DNA from: Streptomyces spiralis
Lineage (GTDB): Bacteria > Actinomycetota > Actinomycetes > Streptomycetales > Streptomycetaceae
Length of the DNA: 64,000 nt
Reading direction: 5' to 3'
NCBI RefSeq assembly: GCF_014654675.1
Contig: NZ_BNBC01000035.1
Location: 1 to 64,000, forward strand
In this document: piece after piece, positions 52,243 to 59,997 of the stretch
Layout: each line of letters opens with the position of its first letter
Position numbering within the stretch: position 1 is the first letter of the stretch
Notes under the pieces: generated by a model
Told to the model about the DNA's origin: nothing
Database searches by the model: none
Seen by the model: the letters and a program-made list of their open reading frames with translations, nothing else
Program-made: the position numbers and the translations under genes

Positions 52243-53643
52243 GTGAGCCAACACTTCGACGTTCTTGTCCTGGGAGCAGGTCCGGGCGGATACACCGCCG
52301 CCGTACGCAGCGCTCAGCTCGGCCTCACCACCGCGATCGTGGAGGAGCGTTACTGGGGAGGGGTGTGCCTCAACGTCGGCTGCATCCCCTCCAAGGCCCT
52401 GCTGCGCAACGCCGAGATGGTCCAGTTCGTCCAGAACGAGGCCAAGTCCTACGGCATCGCCGTGGGCGACGACGTCTCGGCCGACTACGGGCCCGCCTAC
52501 CAGCGCAGCCGCAAGGTCGCGGACGGCAGGGTGAAGGGCGTTCACTACCTGATGAAGAAGAACGCCATCACCCAGTTCGACGGCCGCGGCACCTTCACCG
52601 ACGACCACACCCTGGTCGTGGCCCGCTCCGACGGCGGCACCGAGACCGTGACCTTCGACCACTGCATCATCGCGGCCGGCGCCAGCCCGCGCCTGCTGCC
52701 CGGCACCTCGCTGTCGGACCGGGTGGTCACCTTCGAGAGCCAGATCCTCAGCGAGACGCTGCCCGGCAGCATCGTCATCGCCGGTGCCGGCGCGATCGGC
52801 GTCGAGTTCGCGTACGTGCTGCGCAGCTACGGCGTGGACGTGACCATCGTGGAGTTCCTCGACCGCATGGTCCCGCTGGAGGACGAGGAGGTCTCCAAGG
52901 AACTCGCCCGGCACTACCGCAAGCTCGGCATCGAGGTCCTCACCGGCACCGCCGTGGAGGCCATCGACGACTCCGGCGAGCGGGTCCGGGTCACGGTCAA
53001 CAAGGGCGGTGACCGCCGGGTCCTGGAGACGGACAAGGTCCTCCAGGCCATCGGCTTCGCGCCGAACGTCCAGGGATACGGCCTGGAGAACACCGGTGTC
53101 CGTCTCACCGAGCGCGGCGCCGTCGACGTCGACGGCCGCTGCCGCACCAGCGTGCCGCACATCTTCGCGATCGGTGACGTCACCGCCAAGCTGATGCTGG
53201 CCCACGCCGCCGAGGCCATGGGCATCGTGGCCGCCGAGACCATCGCGGACGCGGAGACCATGGAGCTGGACTACGTCATGATCCCGCGGGCCACCTACTG
53301 CCAGCCGCAGGTCGCCAGCTTCGGCTGGACCGAGGCCCAGGCGCGCGAGCGCGGCTTCGACGTCAAGGTCGTCAAGTTCCCCTTCAGCGCCAACGGCAAG
53401 GCCCACGGACTGGGCCACGCCGTCGGCTTCGTGAAGGTCATCAGCGACGGAAAGCACGGCGAACTCCTCGGTGCCCACCTCATCGGCCCCGAGGTCACCG
53501 AACTGCTGCCGGAACTCACCCTGGCCCAGCAGTGGGACCTGACCGTCCACGAGGTCGCCCGCAACGTCCACGCCCACCCGACACTCGGCGAGGCGGTCAA
53601 GGAGGCGATCCACGGCCTGGCGGGCCACATGATCAACATGTGA
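52243..53643 (+). CDS. lpd: Dihydrolipoyl dehydrogenase
   Basis: FAD-linked E3 subunit that reoxidises lipoyl groups of 2-oxoacid dehydrogenase and glycine cleavage complexes. 466 residues from GTG 52243. Dinucleotide-binding VLGAGPGGYTAA at the N-terminus, redox-active disulphide GGVCLNVGCIPSK (Cys42, Cys47), NAD-binding IAGAGAIGVEFA, and C-terminal active-site HAHPTLGEA (His445 with the following Glu). No E1 or E2 gene is adjacent, so it is a stand-alone or shared E3. A strong terminator follows. Confidence 0.95.
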   Translation: MSQHFDVLVLGAGPGGYTAAVRSAQLGLTTAIVEERYWGGVCLNVGCIPSKALLRNAEMVQFVQNEAKSYGIAVGDDVSADYGPAYQRSRKVADGRVKGVHYLMKKNAITQFDGRGTFTDDHTLVVARSDGGTETVTFDHCIIAAGASPRLLPGTSLSDRVVTFESQILSETLPGSIVIAGAGAIGVEFAYVLRSYGVDVTIVEFLDRMVPLEDEEVSKELARHYRKLGIEVLTGTAVEAIDDSGERVRVTVNKGGDRRVLETDKVLQAIGFAPNVQGYGLENTGVRLTERGAVDVDGRCRTSVPHIFAIGDVTAKLMLAHAAEAMGIVAAETIADAETMELDYVMIPRATYCQPQVASFGWTEAQARERGFDVKVVKFPFSANGKAHGLGHAVGFVKVISDGKHGELLGAHLIGPEVTELLPELTLAQQWDLTVHEVARNVHAHPTLGEAVKEAIHGLAGHMINM

Positions 53644-53658
53644 GGACCGGGCTCCTCG

Positions 53659-53697
53659 GGCCGGGGCGGGCGGCATGTCCAGCCGCCCGCCCCGGCC
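53659..53697. terminator. Bidirectional terminator between lpd and the WXG100-like cassette
   Basis: Perfect 16-bp inverted repeat GGCCGGGGCGGGCGGC (53659-53674) and GCCGCCCGCCCCGGCC (53682-53697), loop ATGTCCA, between convergent genes. Confidence 0.88.
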
Positions 53698-53702
53698 GCG
53701 GG

Positions 53703-54302
53703 TCAGACCGCCACCGCCGCGAGAAGCGCCGCCGCCGCGCACACGGCGACGCACCCCCAGGCCACCCGCAGCCCCGTTCCGAACCAGCGTGGTCCGGGAC
53801 GGCCCGGGCGCCGGGACGCCCCGCCCAAGCGGACGAGGGGGAAAGCCGTGGCCGCGAGACTTCCTCCCGCCAGACCCAGGGTCAGCCAGCCGAGGGCGTA
53901 GTTCGGCCGGCCGGTGTAGTACACGCCCGCGCCGGCCCGGGTGACGGGTATCCGCGCGGCCGGCCGGTGGCCGTCGGACTCGTCCCGCAGTACGGCGTCG
54001 TCGTCCGTCACCCTGCCGTCGGCCGAGGTGAAGGTGCCGTGCCAGACCGTGCGGAAGCCGCCGCTGCTCCGTCCGTCGCCGTAGGCGCGGTCGGCGTAGA
54101 GCACCCGGAAGGTCCCCGGAGTCCCGGCGAGGCGCGTGGCGTAGGCGGCGTCGCGAGCCCCGACGCCGAGCAGAGCCAGGCCGGTGACCAGCAGCAACAC
54201 GCCCACGGCACGGGCCCCGAGCCGGGAGCGGGAGCCGGATGCGGGCACCGACGGGCCTGCTGGAACCGCGGCGGGCGTACTCGGCGCCCCACTGGATCTC
54301 AC
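53703..54302 (-). CDS. Small membrane protein with extracytoplasmic domain (DUF3592-like layout)
   Basis: 199 residues from GTG 54302, whose GTGA overlaps the stop of the upstream gene. A Pro/Ser/Ala-rich start of about 28 residues, a first membrane helix (AVGVLLLVTGLALLGVG), an outside domain of about 90 residues beginning DAAYATRLAGTPGTF, then a second helix (YALGWLTLGLAGGSLAATAF), a short basic loop and a third helix (VAWGCVAVCAAAALLA) at the C-terminus. DUF3592-type proteins share the helix-domain-helix layout; membership is a guess. Last gene of the cassette; a role as immunity or accessory partner to the WXG100-like proteins is speculative. Confidence 0.7.
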   Translation of the reverse strand: MRSSGAPSTPAAVPAGPSVPASGSRSRLGARAVGVLLLVTGLALLGVGARDAAYATRLAGTPGTFRVLYADRAYGDGRSSGGFRTVWHGTFTSADGRVTDDDAVLRDESDGHRPAARIPVTRAGAGVYYTGRPNYALGWLTLGLAGGSLAATAFPLVRLGGASRRPGRPGPRWFGTGLRVAWGCVAVCAAAALLAAVAV

Positions 54303-54820
54303 TGTCGCGCCAGCGCCCGCCGGGCGCCCACCTCGCTCGGGTACTCGCGGACGGTGAGCGTCGCCAGTGACCAGCCGACGCACCAGGCGGCGAACGCCGG
54401 CATGACGGGTGCCGCCAGCGCCAGCAGACCCCGGCCGGCGACACCCCACTTCACCGAACCGCGGACCTCCGCGCGCTTGCGGGCCCGGAACTCCTCGGGA
54501 GTGGGCGGGTCCTGGAGCTTGCGCCCGTGGTCCCGGCGCTGCACCACCCACCCCCAGACCAGTGCCACACAGGAGGCGGCCACCTGCACCCAGTCCGCCA
54601 CCGGACGTCCGCCCGCGGGCAGCACGGTGCGGAACCCCTGGTACAGGGAGATCGACGCGAAGCAGAGCAGGGCCATCACGGCGAGCAGAAGGAGCGCCGT
54701 ACGGACGCGGCGGAGCCAGTAGCCGGCCCCGCGCTCGTACCAACTGGTGCCCAGCCCCGGCAGGGACGGGATCCGGGCGGGCGCCGCCGAGCCGGCGGTC
54801 TCAGAAGATGCTCGTGACAC
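54299..54820 (-). CDS. Small membrane protein of unknown function
   Basis: 173 residues from GTG 54820, which lies inside the end of the upstream WXG100-like gene (20-base overlap). A short polar start, then a membrane helix (TALLLLAVMALLCFASISL), a second (VADWVQVAASCVALVWGWVV), a charged cytoplasmic stretch (QRRDHGRKLQDPPTPEEFRA) and a further hydrophobic segment (LLALAAPVMPAFAAWCVGW). The in-frame region upstream of the GTG is antisense-like and was not used. The gene overlaps both neighbours, implying translational coupling. No function recognised. Confidence 0.68.
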   Translation of the reverse strand: MSRASSETAGSAAPARIPSLPGLGTSWYERGAGYWLRRVRTALLLLAVMALLCFASISLYQGFRTVLPAGGRPVADWVQVAASCVALVWGWVVQRRDHGRKLQDPPTPEEFRARKRAEVRGSVKWGVAGRGLLALAAPVMPAFAAWCVGWSLATLTVREYPSEVGARRALARQ

Positions 54821-56090
54821 CGTGCCAGATGTCCTTCCCGTATCGCTTGAAGTCGTCCCCGGTCTCCGACAGGACGTGTCCGGAGCCGTGGAGCACACCG
54901 CCGACCACACCGTGCTCGTGGATGTCCTCGCTCCAGTGCTCGTGGAAGGAGTGGTCGAGGATGCTGGTCGCACCGACCGCCGCCACGACGCCGACGCCGG
55001 CCACCACACCCGCGCTCAGCTCGAAGGGGGCCGTGGCCACCACGCCCGCGGTGACCGCCGCACCGGCGGCCAGCCCGCCCAGGTTCGCCCCGCCGTCGAC
55101 GACCAGGGAGTGCTGCCAGGACCAGCCCTTGTCGTGGTCGTCGGACGCCTCCAGCACCCCGCAGGCCCCGGCGGCGGCCACGTCCAGGACCGGGACCTCC
55201 TTGAGGAAGTCCGGCAGGTCCTCCAGGCTCCTGCCCAGGCGCAGCGCGTCCGCGGCATCGGCCAGTTTCACGTTGAGCTGGCGGTCGTAGGGCAGGGCGC
55301 CGCTGCCGCGTTCGGCGCCGGCGATGTCCTCCTCGAGCCCCTCGACCCGGGCGATCGCGTCGCGGTACGCGCCCTTGGCCGGGAGGTCCTTGGGAAGGGC
55401 CTTGCCCGCCTTCTGGTACGCCTTGCGTTCCGCGCGGAGTTCCTTCTTCGCGGCCTGTTCCTCGGCCCTGGCCTCGTCGATCAGCTTCCGGGCCGCCTTG
55501 CCCCTGGCCCGGGTGTCCTCGGCCTCGGCGGCGTACAGCCCGCGCAGCATGTCGGCCAGGGTGATCTTGTCGCCGGGCGAGACGGGAGCGGTGACCTGCG
55601 CGTACAACGCCCGCAGCTTGTCCGCCGCCACCAGCCGCGCGTGCTGCGCGGTGTGCAGGATCTCGCCGCGGACCTGGGCGTACTCGGTCATCGCGGAGAT
55701 CGCCTTGTGGTCCTCGGCACTGGGCGGATCGGCCGTCACCAACTGCCGCGGCACGCCCTTGTCGCCCATCGGCACACCCTTGCGCACGGCGGTGTGCTCG
55801 GCGTTCTGCAGGACCCGCTCACAGCCGGAGAGCGCGTCGGCGAGCGTGCCGAGGATGTCGCCCGCGTCATGGACGAGCCGGGCGAACGCGCCGGCCGTCA
55901 GCGCGTCCTCGCTCCAGCGGCCACGGAAGGTCTCGGCCGCGTCGCCCTTCCACCGGGCGTCGTCCACCAGCCGCTCGACGGCGCGGCTGACCGGATGAAC
56001 GACCTCCTCCAGGTGCTTCCTGGCGTTCTTGTACGTGTCGGCCATCGTGCGCAGCCCGCCGATGTCGCCGCCGACCCAGCTGTCACCCAT
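54801..56090 (-). CDS. Large WXG100-like protein, candidate type VII secretion substrate
   Basis: 429 residues from ATG 56090. The N-terminal 100 residues form a helix-turn-helix hairpin like WXG100/LXG proteins, with the turn motif RWKGDAAETFRGRW (W-K-G in place of W-x-G). A long charged, coiled-coil-prone middle follows (about 180-260; ARAEEQAAKKELRAERKAY), then a Gly/Ala/Val-rich hydrophobic segment (about 345-375) and a His-rich tail (HSFHEHWSEDIHEHG). No known toxin domain or signal peptide is recognised. The start overlaps the stop of the small WXG100-like gene by one base (TGATG), so the pair is coupled. Confidence 0.8.
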   Translation of the reverse strand: MGDSWVGGDIGGLRTMADTYKNARKHLEEVVHPVSRAVERLVDDARWKGDAAETFRGRWSEDALTAGAFARLVHDAGDILGTLADALSGCERVLQNAEHTAVRKGVPMGDKGVPRQLVTADPPSAEDHKAISAMTEYAQVRGEILHTAQHARLVAADKLRALYAQVTAPVSPGDKITLADMLRGLYAAEAEDTRARGKAARKLIDEARAEEQAAKKELRAERKAYQKAGKALPKDLPAKGAYRDAIARVEGLEEDIAGAERGSGALPYDRQLNVKLADAADALRLGRSLEDLPDFLKEVPVLDVAAAGACGVLEASDDHDKGWSWQHSLVVDGGANLGGLAAGAAVTAGVVATAPFELSAGVVAGVGVVAAVGATSILDHSFHEHWSEDIHEHGVVGGVLHGSGHVLSETGDDFKRYGKDIWHGVTSIF

Positions 56091-56392
56091 CAGCCGTCAC
56101 CCACCATCAGATCCTCGAAGAGACCGTGCACATCGATGTCGTGCCGCCGGAAGGAGTCGCGGGACTTCGCGACCAGGTCGCCGTGGTCGTCCAGCCGGTC
56201 GGCGAAGCCGAGGTGCAGCGCGGAGATGAGGTGGGCGACCTCCTTGACGGCCGAGTCCAGCCCGCCGTCGCCGCCGTCGGCGACGGGCGGGGTGACGCTC
56301 GGGCGCAACTCCCGGTAGGCGCGGGCCTGGTCGTGGAAGGTCTCGGCCATCGAGGTGAGGTCACTCATGACCGCCTTGAAGTCCGCCGGCAT
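56090..56392 (-). CDS. Small WXG100-like protein (DUF6317-like)
   Basis: 100 residues, the size of ESX/WXG100 proteins. Two helices are predicted: residues 5-25 (FKAVMSDLTSMAETFHDQAR) and about 45-75 (DSAVKEVAHLISALHLGFAD), separated by a loop with Gly/Pro in place of the WXG tryptophan. Starts at ATG 56392, overlapping the stop of the upstream gene by one base, and its own stop overlaps the next start. No secretion machinery (EccC ATPase etc.) is encoded in this window. I recall it as a DUF found beside WXG100 proteins in streptomycetes. Confidence 0.78.
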   Translation of the reverse strand: MPADFKAVMSDLTSMAETFHDQARAYRELRPSVTPPVADGGDGGLDSAVKEVAHLISALHLGFADRLDDHGDLVAKSRDSFRRHDIDVHGLFEDLMVGDG

Positions 56393-56901
56393 CAGCGCAC
56401 CTTTCGCGCGTAGGCGGCCAGGTCCTCCGGCCGCCAGTTGGGGTGACCCGGGGCGATCCGGGGATCGAGGAGCACGGTCGCGCCGTGCTCGCGCACCCCC
56501 TCGGCCAGCGGCCCGATCGAGGTGGCGACCCACGGCTGGGCCTCGCCGAGCGCGGCCACCAGCCTGTCCAGCGTGGTGAAGGCGAAGGCCACCGTGCCGT
56601 TCGTCGCGTCCGCGAAGAGTTCGCAGGCGACGAACGGCACGCGGACGCGGCGGCCACCGCCGTCCTCCGCCTCGACGTACCGGGGATGGGCCGGCACGAA
56701 CACGGGCGTGTGGTACGGCGGAACGCCGGGCCGGGGAGCAGGGGGCCCGGCGGTGGCCCGTGGGGCGGGCGGCTGAGCCTCGGCGTAGTCCAGAAGCCGC
56801 GAACGACGGGGCTTTCCGGCCTGCGGCGGCACTGCGGACGACGACCGCGGCCCGACGTGTTCGACGTAGTCGTAGAGCCGCGACCGTATGGGCACCTCCA
56901 C
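56392..56901 (-). CDS. SseB-like (SAV_915 family) protein
   Basis: 169 residues from GTG 56901, with GGAGGAGAG upstream. Disordered Pro/Ala-rich N-terminal third with two RLYDY/RLLDYAE repeats (residues 8-12 and about 35-41), then an SseB-like domain (about 65-165; VPFVACELFADATNGTVAFA, LVAALGEAQPWVATS). Proteins of this family are common in actinobacteria with no known role. First gene of a five-gene overlapping cassette, so its promoter should lie in the 243-base gap to the GNAT gene. Confidence 0.75.
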   Translation of the reverse strand: MEVPIRSRLYDYVEHVGPRSSSAVPPQAGKPRRSRLLDYAEAQPPAPRATAGPPAPRPGVPPYHTPVFVPAHPRYVEAEDGGGRRVRVPFVACELFADATNGTVAFAFTTLDRLVAALGEAQPWVATSIGPLAEGVREHGATVLLDPRIAPGHPNWRPEDLAAYARKVR

Positions 56902-57145
56902 CGCTGCTCTCCTCCTCGCCGTGCGCCGCTCGCGGTTCGCCGCCCGGCGCGGCCGGTCGTCCGGGCGCCGTCACAGTAACGAGCGTGCGAAGGAGCAAAT
57001 CCGGCTATGTCGGAACGGGGAATCGGTCGCATGCGCAACCCGTACGGCCATTTGGCCGCCGACTGGCCATCCCTTGACCGTGCGATGACCGCAGGCGGAG
57101 GGAAATCCGTTCGACGCCGCCGGAACGGTGCGCCAGACTCCCGCC

Positions 57146-57802
57146 GTGACGTACACCTTGAAGGGACCGGTTCTCCAGGGCGGGCTCGTGCGGCTGGAGC
57201 CGCTGGAGCACCGGCACGCGGCCGATCTGGCGGAGGCGGCGGAGGAGGACCGGGACACGTACGCGTACACGTGGGTGCCCCGGACCCACGAGGTCGCGGA
57301 CTACATCGACGCCCAGCTCGCCCGCGCGGCCACCGGCCGGCTCGCGCCCTACGCGCAGATCTCCCTCGCCACGGGACGGGCGGTCGGCGCCACGGCGTAC
57401 TGGGAGCCGCGCTGCTGGCGGACGGAGGACCGGCTGGACGCCGTGGAGGTGGGCTTCACCTGGCTGGCCCGCTCGGCCCAGGGCACGGGTGTGAACGCCG
57501 AGGCGAAGTACCTGCTGTTCCGGCACGCCTTCGAGGAGTGGCGGGTCTCCCGCGTCGACCTCAAGACGGACGCCCGCAACAGCCGTTCCCGGGCCGCGAT
57601 CGAGAGCGTCGGCGCCCGCTTCGAGGGCGTGCTGCGCAACTGGTCCCGCTCCTGGGCGCCGGGGGAGGACGACCGGCTGCGGGACTCCGCGATCTTCTCG
57701 ATCACGGCGGCGGACTGGCCGCAGGCCAGGGCGCACCTGGAGGCGAGGGTGCGCAAGGCCGTGCGCAGGACCGGGCGGGACGAGGCTACGCCGACTCGTT
57801 GA
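57146..57802 (+). CDS. GNAT-family N-acetyltransferase (RimJ/RimL type)
   Basis: 218 residues from GTG 57146 (VTYTLKGPVLQGGLVRLEPL), the start that fits family alignments I know; the frame is open upstream but poorly supported. GNAT fold with motif VEVGFTWLARSAQGTGVNAEAKYLL, where the acetyl-CoA loop is Gln/Arg-x-x-Gly-x-Gly/Ala-like (AQGTGVN), and a C-terminal LKTDARNSRSRAAIESVGAR motif B. Substrate unknown; ribosomal-protein-like acetylation is one possibility. Its 3' end overlaps the 3' end of the convergent TIM-barrel gene by 17 bases, so the two stop inside each other. Confidence 0.85.
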   Translation: MTYTLKGPVLQGGLVRLEPLEHRHAADLAEAAEEDRDTYAYTWVPRTHEVADYIDAQLARAATGRLAPYAQISLATGRAVGATAYWEPRCWRTEDRLDAVEVGFTWLARSAQGTGVNAEAKYLLFRHAFEEWRVSRVDLKTDARNSRSRAAIESVGARFEGVLRNWSRSWAPGEDDRLRDSAIFSITAADWPQARAHLEARVRKAVRRTGRDEATPTR

Positions 57803-58586
57803 GCAGCCGGGCCAGATGCTCCCGGCCGGGGCCGAGCAGCTCGGGCAGCGGGGCCGCCGCCTCGTACCACCGCTTCTCGTACTCCCAGCACAGCCAGCCG
57901 TCCCAGCCGCCGCGGGAGAGCACGTCCACGCACTCGGCGAGGGGCAGCACCCCCGCACCCAGGGGCAGCGGTGTCGTGTCCTCGGCCGACGCGATGTCCT
58001 TGACCTGCACGTATCCGAGATACGGGGAGAGGGCGGCAAAGGTGTCCGAGGGCTGCTCGCCGCCCAGCCAGGTGTGCATCACGTCCCACAGGGCCCCGGC
58101 GGCGCGATGACCGACCGGGCCGAGGACGCGGAGGGCGTCGGCGCCGGTGCGGTGCGAGTCGTGCGTCTCCAGCAGGACGCGGACCCCGAGCTCGGCGGCG
58201 TACTCGGCGGCCGTGGCCATCCGCCGCGCGGCGACGGCGTCCCCCTCCTCGCGCGGCCGCCCCGGCTCGCCCCCCGGAAAGACCCGGACGAAGGACGCGC
58301 CCAAATCCCCCGCCAGTCGCACCAGTTCGCGGATGTCCTGCAGTACGGCGTCGTCGTCACCGGGCGCGGCGACCCGCGCGTACCCCGCGACCCCCAGGAT
58401 CTCCACCCCGCCGGCCGAAAAGGCCCCGGCCACCTCGGCCCGCTCCGCGGGCCCGATCCCCGGATGCACGGGTTCCTCGGGATGGGCGCGCAGTTCGACA
58501 CCGTGATACCCGCACGAGGCGGCCAGCCGCACCACATCCGGCACGGGCAGCCCGGGAACCCCGAGCGTGGAGAACGCCAGCTTCAT
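57786..58586 (-). CDS. Sugar phosphate isomerase/epimerase (AP endonuclease 2 family)
   Basis: 266 residues from ATG 58586. Xylose-isomerase-like TIM barrel: MKLAFSTLGVPGLPV at the N-terminus, GYHGVELRAH, VRVLLETHDSHRTG (Glu and His metal ligands) and LGYVQVKDIASAED. Members isomerise or epimerise keto sugars such as inosose or hydroxypyruvate derivatives. It is transcribed toward the GNAT gene and lies 164 bases downstream of a LacI regulator of the same strand; the gap suggests separate control. A second paralogue of this fold occurs at 62294, implying related sugar chemistry. Confidence 0.88.
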   Translation of the reverse strand: MKLAFSTLGVPGLPVPDVVRLAASCGYHGVELRAHPEEPVHPGIGPAERAEVAGAFSAGGVEILGVAGYARVAAPGDDDAVLQDIRELVRLAGDLGASFVRVFPGGEPGRPREEGDAVAARRMATAAEYAAELGVRVLLETHDSHRTGADALRVLGPVGHRAAGALWDVMHTWLGGEQPSDTFAALSPYLGYVQVKDIASAEDTTPLPLGAGVLPLAECVDVLSRGGWDGWLCWEYEKRWYEAAAPLPELLGPGREHLARLLNESA

Positions 58587-58750
58587 ACCCCGCGACCCTA
58601 CCCGCGCCCACCCGGCCCACACGTCCACGACGGGAGGCGAATGGAGGATTTGTGCCACGTCGGTGCTCACCCGACCTGGGGCTTTCCCGGCGGACCCCGC
58701 ACAGATCCCGCACCCACCCACTCGACGGGGACGCGGCCCTGCGCCGTCGG

Positions 58751-59797
58751 TCAGCCCCGCGGAACCCCCGACGACCCCCGCACCATCAGCTCGCCCCGGA
58801 TCGTCGCGATTCCGCCGGGTGGGGGGTCCTCGCGGCTCATGGCGATGCGGCCGGCCCGGGCGCCCGCGTCCGCGAGAGGGAGGCGGACGGTGGTGAGGGA
58901 GGGGACCGCGTCGACGCTGAACGGCAGGTCGTCGAAGCCCGCCACCGAGACGTCCTCCGGGATGCGCATCCCGGACTCGCGCAGGGCGGCGCACGCGCCC
59001 AGCGCCACGGAGTCGTTGGCGGCGACGACCGCCGTGAGCGTGGGGTCGCGGCGCAGGAGTTCCAGCGTGGCCTCGTAGCCGGAGCGGCGGTCGTAGCGGC
59101 CGTGCACCGTCCAGCGCGGGTCCTCCTCGACGCCGGCCGCCGCCAGCGCCTCGCGGTGTCCCTCCAGGCGGTGGCGGGTGGTCGTCCGCTCCTCCGGTCC
59201 CGCGATGTAGCCGAGGCGCCGGTGGCCCAGGCCGATGAGGTGCTCGGTCAGCTGCCGTGCCCCACCGCGGTTGTCGAAGGTCAGGGCGATGGCCCGGGTG
59301 TCCGGCGCGGGGGGCCGGCCGCACAGCACCACCCGGGTGCCGGCGTCGGCCAGCTTGCGCAGCTTCGCCGCGATGGCCGCCGCCTGCGGCCCCTCCTCCA
59401 CGGCCCCGCCGGTCAGGACGACGGCGGCGGCCCGCTGCCGTTGCAGCAGGGTCAGGTAGGTCAGCTCGCGTTCCGGTGAGCCGCCCGTGTTGCAGACCAC
59501 CGCCAGCCTCTCCCCGCCCGCCCGGCCTCCGGGGCCGCCGATCTCGGACTGGATCGCGCTCGCGATGATCCCGAAGAACGGGTCGGCGATGTCGTTCACC
59601 AGGATGCCGACCAGGTCGGAGGTGGCCGCGGCGAGGGAACTCGCGGGCCCGTTGAGCACGTAGTCCAGCTCGTCGACGGCCTTCAGGACGCGCTCCCGGG
59701 TGGAGGCGGCCACCGGGTAGTTGCCGTTCAGCACGCGCGACACCGTCGCGGGCGAGACCTGGGCGCGGGCCGCCACGTCCGCCAGGGTCACCGTCAT
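58751..59797 (-). CDS. LacI-family transcriptional regulator
   Basis: 348 residues from ATG 59797 (MTVTLADVAARAQVSPATVS). N-terminal LacI helix-turn-helix (residues 4-23 with TVSRVLNGN hinge follow-on), then a sugar-binding-protein-like effector domain (about 60-340; DIADPFFGIIASAIQ, VVAANDSVALGACAAL, VAGFDDLPFS). Divergent from the MocA-DUF993-isomerase operon across 200 bases containing an AAGCGCTT palindrome, the usual core of LacI-family operators. It most likely represses that operon and itself, released by a sugar or inositol derivative. Confidence 0.9.
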   Translation of the reverse strand: MTVTLADVAARAQVSPATVSRVLNGNYPVAASTRERVLKAVDELDYVLNGPASSLAAATSDLVGILVNDIADPFFGIIASAIQSEIGGPGGRAGGERLAVVCNTGGSPERELTYLTLLQRQRAAAVVLTGGAVEEGPQAAAIAAKLRKLADAGTRVVLCGRPPAPDTRAIALTFDNRGGARQLTEHLIGLGHRRLGYIAGPEERTTTRHRLEGHREALAAAGVEEDPRWTVHGRYDRRSGYEATLELLRRDPTLTAVVAANDSVALGACAALRESGMRIPEDVSVAGFDDLPFSVDAVPSLTTVRLPLADAGARAGRIAMSREDPPPGGIATIRGELMVRGSSGVPRG

Positions 59798-59921
59798 CTC
59801 GTCGTCCTCCGGTCGCGCAACTCGTCGGGCGTATACAACCGCCTGTTCGCCCCCTCGAACAAGACGGTCCGCGCGGGCTCTTGTCCCCACCACTGCGGAG
59901 AGGTTAGCTTCTCAGTGGATA

Positions 59922-59933
59922 GAAAGCGCTTGC
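59922..59933. promoter_or_regulatory. LacI-type operator in the divergent promoter region
   Basis: GAAAGCGCTTGC, with the perfect 8-bp palindrome AAGCGCTT (59924-59931), lies 65 bases before the oxidoreductase start and 125 bases before the LacI start. Typical LacI/GalR operator core; binding by the adjacent regulator is inferred. Confidence 0.6.
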
Positions 59934-59997
59934 TGCCAGGTTTGCCAGGGAGACCGCTGGGGCCCTGCGGCACGCGACGGCGTACGGAGGGACTGAC

